64,000 bases of DNA from Amphiura filiformis (taxonomy: Eukaryota > Echinodermata > Ophiuroidea > Amphilepidida > Amphiuridae). Of this stretch, positions 21,697 to 31,541 are shown piece by piece. The stretch's first letter is position 1. Every line of letters begins with the position of its first letter. Position numbers and translations under genes: made by a program. The stretch lies in assembly GCF_039555335.1 (NCBI RefSeq), contig NC_092631.1, positions 4,493,501 through 4,557,500 on the forward strand. Direction: 5' to 3'. Under the pieces are notes generated by a model. That model was not told the DNA's origin, ran no database searches, and saw nothing but the letters and a program-made list of their open reading frames with translations.

Positions 21697-21950
21697 AAAC
21701 GGTCGCCCCGTGTTTAGACACGCTTGGGTCCTGATGGGACCAGGCTCAAACACAATGCTCAAGCCAGGCTAAAAAGTCTATATAAGCATGCTGGCCTGTA
21801 TTGGCTCTGGCTGATCGTATCGGTGGTACAAGGGTCCTGGATATTAGTTCATCCGTAATGTCTCCCAAAACGAAGCGCGATATAGCGGCCTACTATAAGA
21901 TTTTATTAATTATGATGATATTAATACTTAACAATTTACAATATTAGTAG

Positions 21951-22003
21951 AGAAAGGTGTACCAAATGTGAAAAACATAGACAAGGAAGCGAATATTCTA
22001 CCT
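21951..22003 (+). pseudogene. Exon J1: older copy with weak donor
   Basis: Phase-1 reading gives EKGVPNVKNIDKEANILP, homologous to exon J2 (22529-22582). The acceptor (TAGTAG) is plausible but the donor position reads CCTG|GAATGT without a GT. The copy is probably skipped or dead. It belongs to a tandem duplication of about 550 bp that covers J and I. Confidence 0.55.
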
Positions 22004-22147
22004 GGAATGTGTCGCTTTTTTGTACTTTTAAAGAGCTTCGTTCGCATGCAACGTTACTATGAAAATAGTTATTAGATTTTTTTGTGATGATTTAATGAAT
22101 CCAACATCTTTCATTATATTGAAATTTTGAATAAACATTTCCCACAG

Positions 22148-22192
22148 GTTACGAGTCAACAATGAAAATGGAAGTCAATCAGGAAACAGAAG
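22148..22192 (+). CDS. Exon I1: 15-residue exon, copy 1
   Basis: A 45-nt phase 1-1 exon (YESTMKMEVNQETE) lies between CCCACAG and AGAAG|GTAGGT. It is nearly identical to I2 at 22684-22728, including about 130 bp of following intron. The peptide contains MKMEVNQE, which resembles a SUMO acceptor (psi-K-x-E) only loosely. It may be used together with, or instead of, I2. Confidence 0.4.
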
Positions 22193-22528
22193 GTAGGTAA
22201 ATGAAGCGAACAACACCAACTTAACTGTTACTTACAATCTTGAGTTTTCAGGCGAATATGGATTTGGATGCCATCCGCAGAGATGATGTTGCGATATTTC
22301 AAGTGCAATCCGAATACAGAGAAATTCCGCGGGGAGGTACAGCTGCCTTATAATATATTTTTCAAGCGCAACTGTTAAATTATGCCCTTGTGTATCATTT
22401 GTCGTGGATAGGGGCTTCTATTAGTGAACATAGTGAAAGTCATCTAGCACTCAACATGATTTATTGCCTTTGTATTTATCAGACGACGCAAATTGACAAT
22501 CTATACCATCATGTTATTTCTTTTACAG

Positions 22529-22582
22529 AGAAAGGAGTACTAAAAGTGGAAAACAAAGAGATGGAAGCGAACATTCTATCAG
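22529..22582 (+). CDS. Exon J2: 18-residue exon
   Basis: A 54-nt exon (EKGVLKVENKEMEANILS) lies between TTTACAG and TCAG|GTAAAT in phase 1-1. Both splice sites are good, unlike those of J1. It contains VLKVENKE, where LKVE matches the psi-K-x-E SUMO consensus. It sits in the second unit of the small tandem duplication. Confidence 0.5.
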
Positions 22583-22683
22583 GTAAATGTACCTTATTAA
22601 GCTACGTTCGTTACGTTACAATGAAATACTTTTAGATTTTTCTGTGATGATTTAATGAATCCAACATTAAACATTTTCCACAG

Positions 22684-22728
22684 ATAATGAGCCAACGATG
22701 AAAGTGGAAGTCAAGCAGGAAACAGAAG
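22684..22728 (+). CDS. Exon I2: 15-residue exon, copy 2
   Basis: A 45-nt exon (DNEPTMKVEVKQETE) lies between TCCACAG and AGAAG|GTAGGT in phase 1-1. MKVE and VKQE both match the SUMO-attachment consensus, as does LKVE in J2, so these micro-exons look like a SUMO-site cassette. That function is an inference from motif only. Confidence 0.5.
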
Positions 22729-22834
22729 GTAGGTAAATGAAGCGAACAACACCAACTTAACTGTTTCTTACAATCTTGAGTTTTCAGGCGAATATGGATT
22801 TGGATGCCATCTGCAGAGATGATGTTGCGATATT

Positions 22835-23235
22835 TCAAGTGCAATCCGAATACAGAGAAATTCCGCGGGGAGGTACAGCTGCCTTATGATATATTATTCA
22901 AGTGCAATCCGAATACAGAGAAATTCCGCGGGGAGGTACAGCTGCCTTATGATATATTATTCAAGTGCAATCCGAATATAGAGAAATTCTACGGGAGGTA
23001 AAACTGCCTTATGATATATTATTCAAGTGCAATCCGAATACAGAGAAATTCCGCGGGGAGGTACAGCTGCCTTATAATAATTATATTATTCAAGTGCAAT
23101 CCTAATACAGAGAAATTCTACGGGGAGGTAAAACTGCCTTATGATATATTATTCAAGTGCAATCCGAATACAGAGAAATTCCACGGGGGAGGTAAAACTG
23201 CCTTATGATATATTATTCAAGTGCAATCCGAATAA
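22835..23235. repeat. 63-bp minisatellite, about six to seven units
   Basis: The unit starts TCAAGTGCAATCCGAATACA and continues through GAGAAATTCCGCGGGGAGGT. It repeats at 22835, 22898, 22961, 23023, 23090, 23153 and 23217, with more diverged units to about 23420. A single copy exists at 22295-22355 in the first unit of the small duplication, so expansion followed that duplication. The period is mostly 63 bp, a multiple of three, giving a local 21-residue peptide repeat (CNPNTEKFRGEVQLPYDILF). Each unit carries a GGGGAG|GTACAG donor-like site. Confidence 0.9.
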
Positions 23236-23642
23236 ATACCGAGTAATTACATGCAAGGAGGAACTGACACTGACTTATATTGAGGTATTTAAAGTTCAAT
23301 CCGAATACAGATAAATTCTGAGGGAAGAGCTTCCTATATACTGAGGTATTTAAAGCAAATAGATGAGGTAATACCTTATTAAATACAGGAATGCAGAGGG
23401 GAGGTAGAACTACCTTATGATATTTGTTGCTTTTGAATTTTAATTTTAGGCACAGGTTATTTCACAATTCGAGAGTCGTTATCCTATTACTTTGTGAGCT
23501 TTTATTGGTTTCATTATAGCTTTATACGTGAAATTTACTGATTATTTGTACGTAAAATTTACCCTAGGCAAAGGAACCCAAGTTCGCATCAGACGAATCT
23601 TTACCGTATTGCCTAATTACCTCTTCATTTTTTTCTTTTCAG

Positions 23643-23698
23643 GAGTACTCCAACAGCAAATTACTGCCACGCTTCTGAAAGCCACGCGTGTAAAGGAG
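23643..23698 (+). CDS. Exon K: start of TPR-like helices
   Basis: Phase-1 exon between TTTTCAG and AAGGAG|GTTTGC encodes GVLQQQITATLLKATRVKE and exits in phase 0 into exon L. With L it completes the first helix of a TPR-like repeat (LKATRVKE ALQLLDTIQ). Confidence 0.55.
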
Positions 23699-25251
23699 GT
23701 TTGCTTTCTTCAATGATCACTCTCGTCTAAATAATAAAATTCCACAAACCAAATATACCTATGTTTGTTTAAACGGTGGTGCACATATATTTGGGACCAA
23801 AATTGAAAAATTATCTGATTTCGATTTCTCAGATTGCTCCATCGGATTGCTCCACTTGCAAAAGCATTTAAAAAGGAATAGTTTGCAATACCACATGGTT
23901 TGTTACCTTGTTAACATGGCACAAAAAGCTACAAAAATCAGTCAATTGAACCCTGTTGACCTTGACCTATTTTGTGATGTTACCTATATAAGAAAACATC
24001 CAAAACAATGCAACCATTCTCATTTTGATTTATTTTTGCCAAAGTAACAATTTGAGACCCATTCAGTGATTCCAGCTCAAGTATAAAAAAGTAAAGTATA
24101 AGTCATTCAAATTGTCATTTGGTATTTTTGAAATAAAAAAATGGCAAAAAATAAAGAAAACAGCAGTATTGACGAAGTTGAAGCCCCATTCAAATTCATG
24201 TAGCTGACAGTATGTAAATTACAGATTACATGTAAATGCCTTATTTTGTCATAAATACACGGCTTTCGGCTGAACCACTCGCAGGCTATGTTAGCACATC
24301 TATGACAATGACAAAGGTACCAAAATCTGAATTTTGATGTTTTTACGATCGGCCGGATGAGCAAATCACTGAACGGGCCTTTAAGATCGGAGTAGTTTTG
24401 AATTGTAGACGCCTGTGGACGCCACAATTTGTCATTTGACCTATAACGCTGGAACTATATGTCGGAGACAGGTCAAACTATACTTTTACTGAACCATTAT
24501 GATGAGAGGAATACATTGGTATGGATTCTAACCAGAGTTTACCAACTTTGAAATTTCACACCTACGGTCATTTGGAATTCGTGCAAATAGGTACTCTTCC
24601 ACTACTTGGATTTTCGGGGACTTTTTGTTATTTAATGTGCTTTTCTGAAACGACTTGTGATTAAATGGATTCCGTTGCTATTAGTGGTGGGTTGACCCCA
24701 GAGGTTGTTTAAATGTAAGCCCAGAATACATTGCAGCCACTGACAGCATGTTTGAGAAACACATGGTTTATTTTCAGAAAATATCACACTGGGGCTCCTG
24801 CTGTGCATGGTCAAGGTTGTTATACAACAAGATAAGCTATGTGTCTGCATGCATGCATGTGCAAGAAAACTTTGCTGGTTCCACCTTCTTTTCCCAAGCA
24901 TTTAAAATAGCTAAAATTGTTTTAAAAACACACGACTTTTTAACTTTCTTGGTAGCAATTTATCCACAAACATCACCCGTACCCAATTATCAATTCAAAA
25001 CATAAAAGTCGCGATGAATATTCCATCAAAACTACTGGTTCTTATTTTGTACATAAATTTGAATGTGAAATGGTGTTGAAATGGCTCCTTTATTACATTG
25101 CCCATAATAACATACTGCATGCTGGGATTACATTGAATCAACCTCTGGGTTGACCCCTTATCTCCCTTAATTTGAATGGGCTATTGTGTATTCTGCTAGA
25201 GTGCTGGATAAATTGTGATGTGTTTATTTTTCTGTCTTTCAATCCATATAG
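23699..25251. other. Intron with a dispersed repeat fragment
   Basis: No exon is seen. At about 24278-24390 the phrases CAGGCTATGTTAGCACATC and CCGGATGAGCAAATCAC match 59085-59160, so a fragment of a dispersed repeat family is present. The remainder is unremarkable AT-rich DNA. Confidence 0.5.
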
Positions 25252-25449
25252 GCATTACAACTATTGGATACAATTCAACCTTCATCTACCAAAGATATCC
25301 AGAAAAAAGACGACATGCTTCTGAAGATATATTCACATATTGCCGAGTGCTTTCTTCGGTTAAAAGATCCTGGAACGGCGTTAATTTACAGTGGAAAAGA
25401 GCTGCAAATAAACCCGCTTGATACCAAGACATTATTTAGACACGGTGTG
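25252..25449 (+). CDS. Exon L: TPR-like repeats
   Basis: A 66-codon exon in phase 0-0 (ATATAG acceptor, GTG|GTAGGT donor) encodes ALQLLDTIQPSSTKDIQKKD, LKIYSHIAECFLRLKDPGTA and GKELQINPLDTKTLFRHGV. The spacing of Ala/Gly, Leu and Tyr and the closing NPLDTKTLFRHG follow the tetratricopeptide consensus as in co-chaperone-type TPR proteins. The helices are likely to mediate protein binding. Confidence 0.7.
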
Positions 25450-26207
25450 GTAGGTGACATTTATATAATCAAACGTGCATGTATCATTCTAATGTAACAC
25501 AAAGAGATTTTGAAAACGCTGTTTTTCAGGCTAGACCCTTTGATTACACTCAGAAATGACCTTTCATGGCTTTTGGGCTTGTAAGTAAACTTATTCCATT
25601 AAGTGACAGCCACGCATTTGTTGAGTTTAGTCGAAACATTTAAGCAAAAAAGGCTTGATGCCCTAATGCCTGTAAATTAGTTACAACTCAAGGAAACTTA
25701 CCCACCAATTCAACTCAGAGAAAGAGTCAATTTTTAATTTTTAATTGAATACATGAATACAAAACCCACCCAAGTCCATGAAAAGTGATTTTGAGAAAAC
25801 TAAAAACAACCCTGTGTATCATTTTAATTCCTTCAGTTAGATTTACCTGGTACATAGGACAAGTTTTACATGCAAATGAGTGGGTTAAACTGTATATTAG
25901 GTATTAGAATTTCGGGGACTTCGTGGGGGTTATTTTGTATGCCGGACTTCTTTTTTTTTTATTACATTGTATTCTTTTTTCTTGTTCTGTGCCCATTCAA
26001 CTTCATTTCTGCGTTTGTAGGACTTATTCCGTCATTACTGTTGCTGTCACCTCCTGACGTCCTGTTTGCGAGAGATGTGTGCAAAAACCACCCATTGGTT
26101 TTGGGTGGTTTTTGGATTCAGAGTTCAATTGACAGATTCAAAATTCAGTTTGGCAACCTTGATTTTCACAATTCATTTACGAATCACTCTTGGGTCATTC
26201 ATTCATT

Positions 26208-26347
<140 letters not shown>

Positions 26348-26418
26348 ACGACATATCTGTAACTTATATCGTTATTTTGTATACATAGAAATGCCATTTT
26401 AAGATGTATTTTATCTAG

Positions 26419-26549
26419 GCAAGTCATCGGTTGCAGCAGCTAGACACGTCGGAGGAATATTTGAAACAGGCACTTGTGAATTGTTCATCAGGTGACACAA
26501 TGGATGAGGTGATCATTAGAGAACTGACAGAAGTAAAGAAGAAAAAAAG
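26419..26549 (+). CDS. Exon M: last TPR-like helix pair
   Basis: The exon encodes ASHRLQQLDTSEEYLKQALV, then a helix ending ELTEVKKKKR. Entry is phase 0 and exit phase 2 (AAAAAG|GTCGGG). The ASHRL..LDTSEEYLKQAL pattern completes a TPR, and the basic helix resembles the C-terminal capping helix of TPR domains. Without splicing the frame would end nine bases later (SGT, stop), so a shorter isoform ending here is possible. Confidence 0.6.
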
Positions 26550-26649
26550 GTCGGGTACATAAGTTTTTATCGGTGCTTAATTTAAAGTATAATAATAATT
26601 ATTATATACTTCATTAATATATTCTTGTTCATTCATTGGTTAACAGTGG

Positions 26650-26790
26650 ATCACATGACCAAAAATAGTTCTACCATCAGTACTCCTATCCGCAAATAGT
26701 ACCTCTAAGCCGTAAATAGTATTTGCAATGTCCCGGATGAGCCGTAAATAGTACCTCCAAGCCGTAAATAGTACTTTTGACCATGCCTTC
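26650..26790. repeat. Short tandem motif AGCCGTAAATAGTACCTC
   Basis: About five diverged units of CCGTAAATAGTACCTCCA lie between inverted phrases GACCAAAAATAGT and ACTTTTGACC. It is probably the remains of a small TIR element. Confidence 0.55.
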
Positions 26791-27028
26791 CGCGTGCGCG
26801 CATTTGATGCGACGGAACAGTTCACGCACGCGAATCTGCCATAGCGTGATTTCGCGCTGCTGTAATTGGTTAGCCCGATTTTAGCCTATTCGATTTTTTG
26901 AAGGGCAAAATATAGGTTCTGCTTAAATTGGTCGCGCTGTTCACTCAGGATAGAAACTGGAGAGTCAAAACGTTTTTTTCTTTTAACCAATCAATGAACA
27001 AAGAACATATTGATGAAGTATATAAAAC

Positions 27029-27182
27029 AAATACATACTGCCTTTGTTCGAAGTTCTGGTTAAAACTATGGGCCCTCGTTGAGATCAATTAATACTATTT
27101 TCCTGAGGGGCGCAGTACTATTCTATTGATCTCACCTCGGGCCCATAGTTTTAACCAGAACCTCTCATGGCAGTATATATTT
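27029..27182. mobile_element. Hairpin MITE, ~155 bp
   Basis: The arms contain GTTCTGGTTAAAACTATGGG and its complement CCCATAGTTTTAACCAGAAC, with matching outer ends ACTGCC and GGCAGT. The loop is about 40 bp. The structure is nearly a full-length hairpin and lies in the intron before exon N. Confidence 0.85.
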
Positions 27183-27205
27183 GTATAATAATAATAATAA
27201 TTAAT

Positions 27206-27206
27206 C

Positions 27207-27256
<50 letters not shown>

Positions 27257-27260
27257 ATGG
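27206..27260. repeat. (CTG)n followed by (ATG)n microsatellite
   Basis: About a dozen CTG units pass into a short GAT run. It is intronic, about 40 bp before the exon N acceptor region. Confidence 0.9.
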
Positions 27261-27298
27261 TAATGATGATTTGTAACTGATTCTCTTGCCTGTGTTAG

Positions 27299-27393
27299 GA
27301 ACTGGACTAGTGATAGTGTTACCGGTGGAAGCTCTGGAGATTTGCTTGTTTCAGAGCCGTCGGCGAAGCAAGAGGTTAAAAATTCTCACAAAG
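27299..27393 (+). CDS. Exon N: serine-rich linker before ZU5
   Basis: Entered in phase 2 from exon M (AG|G gives Arg), it encodes RNWTSDSVTGGSSGDLLVSE and PSAKQEVKNSHK, and exits in phase 1 (AAAG|GTAGGA) into the ZU5 exon. The unusual phase-2 junction matches on both sides, which supports the M-N join. Its 3' half is paralogous to exon E. Confidence 0.65.
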
Positions 27394-27559
27394 GTAGGAT
27401 TTATGTCAAAAACAATGATCGTATTACATATCATTAGTTACAAATATGGTGCTTTGTAGGGTAAAAAGATGTGGTACTCCCACGATGTGGTACTTCCGCG
27501 ATACTATAAGTGTAAAAGAGGAACAGAGATTGTATGGTTAGACGGTAGATGTTACACCT

Positions 27560-27895
27560 TAAACGGAGTCTCCGGTAGTCATAACATTATGCCTAAACAG
27601 CCAGCTCTCAACACGCGATATTCAAAATTCCCGCGCCGAAATTAATTGTCTAAGTGCAATGACGTGATAGTTATTTGTGCTCAATTGTCGTCAGTTTTCA
27701 TTGTATACTAGGACGTCATTGCATTAGAAAATTTCAGCGCCCGGGAATTTTGAATATCGCGTGTTGAGAGACGGATATTTTATTCGTTTTATTCGTTTTT
27801 ATGGTCACTATGAAACCATGTGATTCGTTCTTGATAATTATTTTCCTTATATATAAGGCATAATGTTGTTATTGCTGATTGCCGGAGACTTAGTT
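27560..27895. mobile_element. Nested hairpin MITE, ~335 bp
   Basis: Outer ends GAGTCTCCGG and CCGGAGACTT are inverted, followed by CATTATGCCT against AGGCATAATG. A second, inner inverted pair (CTCAACACGCGATATTCAAA and its complement) spans 27605-27773. The inner hairpin may be a separate element inserted into the outer one. Confidence 0.75.
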
Positions 27896-27975
27896 TTTCT
27901 TATCGTGTCGTTTAAAACCACTATTATGTTTTAATATTTTCCTCTTGGTCTCGTGCATTTTTATGGATTTCGCAG

Positions 27976-28308
27976 TTATTAAAACACCAAGAGATAATTT
28001 CGAAGTAGCAGAAAATTTAGATCAAATATCTAAACTCATCGGACCTGAAGGAGGCACTCTATCCTTTGATGACAACATCGCACAACTGAACATTCCACCA
28101 GGAGCCTTGGACAAGCCAATACAGATAACGCTATCTATCGTCTCACCAGGGACCGACCATCCACCACTAGGCGACAAGTTCATTATTGCACCAATAGTGC
28201 GATTAGAACCTGATGGGCTTCAGTTCTTGAGACCTGTGACATTGACTGTGAAACATGCGGCAGTTGATTTGGCTCTGGAGAACCTCGAAGTCTGGACAAA
28301 GGCAACAG
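27976..28308 (+). CDS. Exon O: ZU5 domain
   Basis: This 111-codon exon in phase 1-1 encodes the ZU5 signature: IGPEGGTLSFDDNIAQLNIP, then PGALDKPIQITLSIVSPG and a Gly-Leu-Gln-Phe-Leu-Arg-Pro-Val-Thr-Leu strand pair. GPEGG followed by NIPPGAL is the hallmark of ZU5 domains in PIDD1, UNC5, ankyrins and the FIIND half of NLRP1/CARD8. The domain is essentially one exon. It packs against the UPA domain encoded by the next three exons. The call is firm. Confidence 0.9.
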
Positions 28309-28824
28309 GTAGGTGGTTATGGCAAAATGTTTTAAGATATCGAAGCAAATAATATACATAATTATACAAAACATTGGAAGTATATATGAAACAACTAGAA
28401 GAGCCTTAATAAATCATGATTTGTAAATTATATCACCGCGTATGACAACTCTGATTTCTTATCTGATCGATGTTCGAGCATGTCGACCAGTAGTATTCAG
28501 ATTTTCTGCAAGTACCCATTTGCTCCGAATACTGCAGATTTCTTACACGATTGGTTCCAATTGGGAGCTGTTGCGAACGTGTTTCGGAACACAAATCTAA
28601 TATGAATATAAAAGTGAACTATAAAAAACCCATCTTGTCATTTTCATTTTTTAAAGATAGGTGCGTTGTATTTAATTTAATCGCGGGAAGCGATAATGGC
28701 AACTTGATATTTAAAGTTGTTATGAAATGCCGCCCTCTATACGATCGATCATAACAATGACCTTTGACTCACTAAATGAGATCCTAATACAAATTGTGAC
28801 AAAACTACCTTTGACCTCTTTCAG

Positions 28825-29051
28825 GAGGTATTGCAAAATGGCACCCACACTTTGACGGTCAGAGAGGTGTCAGTCCAGATGTACTGTTAACAAAGGATGT
28901 AGTGAAGATACGAGTTACCCATTTCTGTGTCTGGTGTTGGCTGGGAGGGGGTAAACTACGAGTACAGATTCTGCCGTTTATTCCTGTTGACTTGCAAAGG
29001 TCAAAGGAAATTGGATTGACAGTATATGCACTGAAAAGCTTTGATGTAAAG
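28825..29051 (+). CDS. Exon P: first UPA exon with His-Phe-Cys
   Basis: Entered in phase 1 and left in phase 0, it encodes GIAKWHPHFDGQRGVSPDVL, then VVKIRVTHFCVWCWLGGGKL and a strand LRVQILPFIPVDLQRSKEIG. In PIDD1 the equivalent place reads His-Phe-Ser and is the autoproteolysis site, and FIIND proteins cut between Phe and Ser. Here the codons at 28920-28928 give His-Phe-Cys. Cys can act as a nucleophile in comparable N-S acyl shifts, so self-cleavage remains possible but unproven. Confidence 0.85.
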
Positions 29052-29104
29052 GTAAATGAATAGGAAACACATGGTCTAAAAGGCAAAGCTAAGGTTTGAG
29101 CTAT

Positions 29105-29340
29105 TTCGGCCAATATTTTGCCAGGGGGGTGATTGTATGGCCCCCCCCCCCCCCTTGTTGACACCTGTATGTGGGTTCTGACCAAAATAACCTCATAATA
29201 TTTGGCCATTTAAACTCCAAAAGTGCACATTTTTGCTAAAAATTCTCTTGCTAAAAGGTGCTGGATTCACTATACTTCCAACTTCCAAAAATTCCAACCC
29301 CATCCCCCCAATGTCAAAAAGAAATCTACGCCACTGACTC
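29105..29340. repeat. Fragment related to the hAT-type element interior
   Basis: GGGGGGTGAT..., TTGACACCTGTATGTGGGTT and TAATATTTGGCCATTT match 14510-14640 inside the hAT-type element. The fragment ends near ATCTACGCCACTGACTC. It shows that a second, truncated member of that family sits in the intron after exon P. Confidence 0.65.
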
Positions 29341-29772
29341 TCAGGGAGGTTGTACTGTGGTCAAGATGGAGATTTTTTTAATTAAGATTTCCGCTTTGGG
29401 CTATGTTGACGTCTGACAATGTCGGGAATAACGCAAAAAACGGGAGATTTTACTGATGCGCGCGAGGGCTTAGAGACGAATTATTAAATCAAGATTGCCT
29501 TAGCACTCTGGCTATACTAATAGATCCTCTATTGATATTTGAATCCGTGGAAAGGCTTGAAAATGAGGGACTTTCGTAAAATTATTATATTTCAAGAACG
29601 GTACGGTCAATTGTCAAAATTCAAAGTCAAAAGTTGTGGCGTTAACATGCCCAAACAATTAAATTTTCGACGATACAGTTGTTTCAGGGACATCCTGTAT
29701 ACGAATATCAAAATAAACAATAACTTTGTAAACTAAAATCATAACTCGAGAATGTTTTTCTTTTTTACGCAG

Positions 29773-29934
29773 TTTGTGCAGGAATATATGACAAAGGCAA
29801 ATAATACACTTTGCCTTGATAGTGTGGTAAAGGTGTATGATATTTGTAGATACAATGATAAGCTGGAAATTGACCTGAGAGCTGTCAAGGATAAAAACAG
29901 TACTGATGTATGGGAAATACAAGAAACACCTAAA
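29773..29934 (+). CDS. Exon Q: second UPA exon
   Basis: A 54-codon exon, phase 0-0 (ACGCAG acceptor, AAA|GTAAGT donor), encodes FVQEYMTKANNTLCLDSVVK and YDICRYNDKLEIDLRAVKDK. The alternating hydrophobic strands fit the middle of a UPA beta-sandwich. It directly continues LTVYALKSFDVK of exon P. Confidence 0.8.
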
Positions 29935-29983
29935 GTAAGTTTCCTTTATAACATAATAATGCGCGTATGTGTCTCTATTTGTC

Positions 29984-29984
29984 A

Positions 29985-30044
<60 letters not shown>
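29984..30044. repeat. (ATG)n microsatellite
   Basis: About twenty ATG units lie in the intron between exons Q and R. Confidence 0.95.
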
Positions 30045-30256
30045 CTAGTGACGATGATGAAAATGAAATTGATGATGATGAAATTCATGGAATTGAAACA
30101 ACTCTTTTGTTTTTGTATATGTCTGTTAGTGTATTTCTATAATCTTTGCCTTACTATCTCTCCACATATGGCACAAGCCATCGCTCGTCTTCAAGTCCTT
30201 CGAACAGCTGGAAACACACAAGTTAATTATCTGCCTTTGTCATATTTTTCGTTTAG

Positions 30257-30578
30257 AACATAGACGGGGAGAGTATTAATAATGGTTTCGGAAACGCAAG
30301 TTGTCGGTTTGTTCTAACTCCCAAAGCCGACAAGGTTGATAGCATTATAGCAACCCTTAGCGTCCAAAGGGAAGCTAATGACCCACGTGCTATGGATGTG
30401 TATATTACACACATCATGGACAAGTCATCTCCTCATGTCAAACAACTGCAAGGAACCACAGGCGCCAAAACTACGGCAAAACTCACCAGTTTCAATGCTA
30501 ACAACGCAGATACCACCGAACATAGTTCTATCAATGTACCCGGTACTTCTACAGCATCATCACCCTGGTATAGGAGTG
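30257..30578 (+). CDS. Exon R: end of UPA and Ser/Thr-rich linker
   Basis: It encodes NIDGESINNGFGNASCRFVL, ATLSVQREANDPRAMDVYIT and then a Thr/Ser/Asn-rich tail (FNANNADTTEHSSINVPG). It ends AGGAGTG|GTAGGT in phase 1. CRFVL and SVQREANDP..DVYIT fit the last UPA strands. The tail is a flexible linker toward the CARD. The next phase-compatible exon with a matching domain is the CARD exon at 50392, on the far side of the Ngaro-type insertion. Confidence 0.8.
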
Positions 30579-30634
30579 GTAGGTATCAGAATCCTTTTAC
30601 TATTATGCGGGATTACAGCTGTAGAAGGTTTCGT

Positions 30635-30778
30635 TTATTTTCTCTTTCGCGCATGCTCAGCCGAAAATAAATGATTTTCTATTTAACTCATCGCTCCTTT
30701 TGCGCACATATATACAACATAACACACCGACCTTATGGTCCTTAGGGGAACACCGGACTGCACGACGAATTCAGTAGT
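30635..30778 (-). repeat. Ngaro-type element, terminal repeat B2
   Basis: This 144-bp repeat is the 3' end of the element. It is identical or nearly so to 31197-31340. A non-repeated segment of about 260 bp separates it from repeat A2. Confidence 0.9.
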
Positions 30779-31042
30779 TGGCTCGCTTGATGAGGGCGGT
30801 ATGATGCTCATGGTTCCAGTGAACACCAGCACATACATGACCCGATGGTATACTTACTTATTCCAAAGTTACGCCCTTACCACTCACCACCTCCCAACTC
30901 TTCATTTTCCAAAACTCCATTGCAAACAGCTCCTTCTTCATTCTTAAGTTTTCTTGTTGTGATCCTCCACTTCCACTGAAACTGAAAAGAATAACTCCGC
31001 AAAAACTTGTCAGTGATAAGTTTTTGTAATAAAAATAAATTC

Positions 31043-31340
31043 AACGGCGTAGCCAGCGACTGAAGTCTGTGATGTGCAAACGGTCAATGACTGCTACCTA
31101 CCAATCTTGCCACTCCCACCCCTCCGATCTCAATAGAATTTCCCGCCATACATTTGCATATGCAAAATACAACTTTCGACCAATAGAAAATTAGCATTAT
31201 TTTCTCTTTCGCGCATGCTCAGCCGAAAATAAATGATTTTCTATTTAACTCATCGCTCCTTTTGCGCACATATATACAACATAACACACCGACCTTATGG
31301 TCCTTAGGGGAACACCGGACTGCACGACGAATTCAGTAGT
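31043..31340 (-). repeat. Ngaro-type element, adjacent repeats A2 and B1
   Basis: A2 (31043-31201) copies the 5' end of the element (36463-36621). B1 (31197-31340) copies its 3' end. They overlap by TTATT. This head-to-tail junction is the diagnostic split-direct-repeat layout of Ngaro-type elements. Confidence 0.9.
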
Positions 31341-31541
31341 CTCCCCTTAGTCAATACTAAAGAACGGGCAAAGGAAGCAATAATATAGACTTTCATATTT
31401 AATATACATCATTTTACGTTCTAAGATCTCATACCGGGATCTCATATTTACAAATTAATTGAATAAAGGTCTACTATTTTCACATTCTGAAGTAGGCCCT
31501 ATAAAAGGCAAAACATCATAATTATAACAATAAGCTGCATT

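Noticed and set aside
26419-26562. The stop right after KKKKRSGT as the true end of a TPR protein
   Set aside because: The GT inside AAAAAG|GTCGGG gives a phase-2 exit that matches the phase-2 entry of exon N, which favours splicing; a short isoform is kept only as a possibility.
30735-30947. Open frame GSLDEGGMMLMVPVNTS as a possible UPA or linker exon
   Set aside because: It starts in repeat B2 and lies in the spacer between the repeats of the Ngaro-type element, so it is element DNA rather than a host exon.
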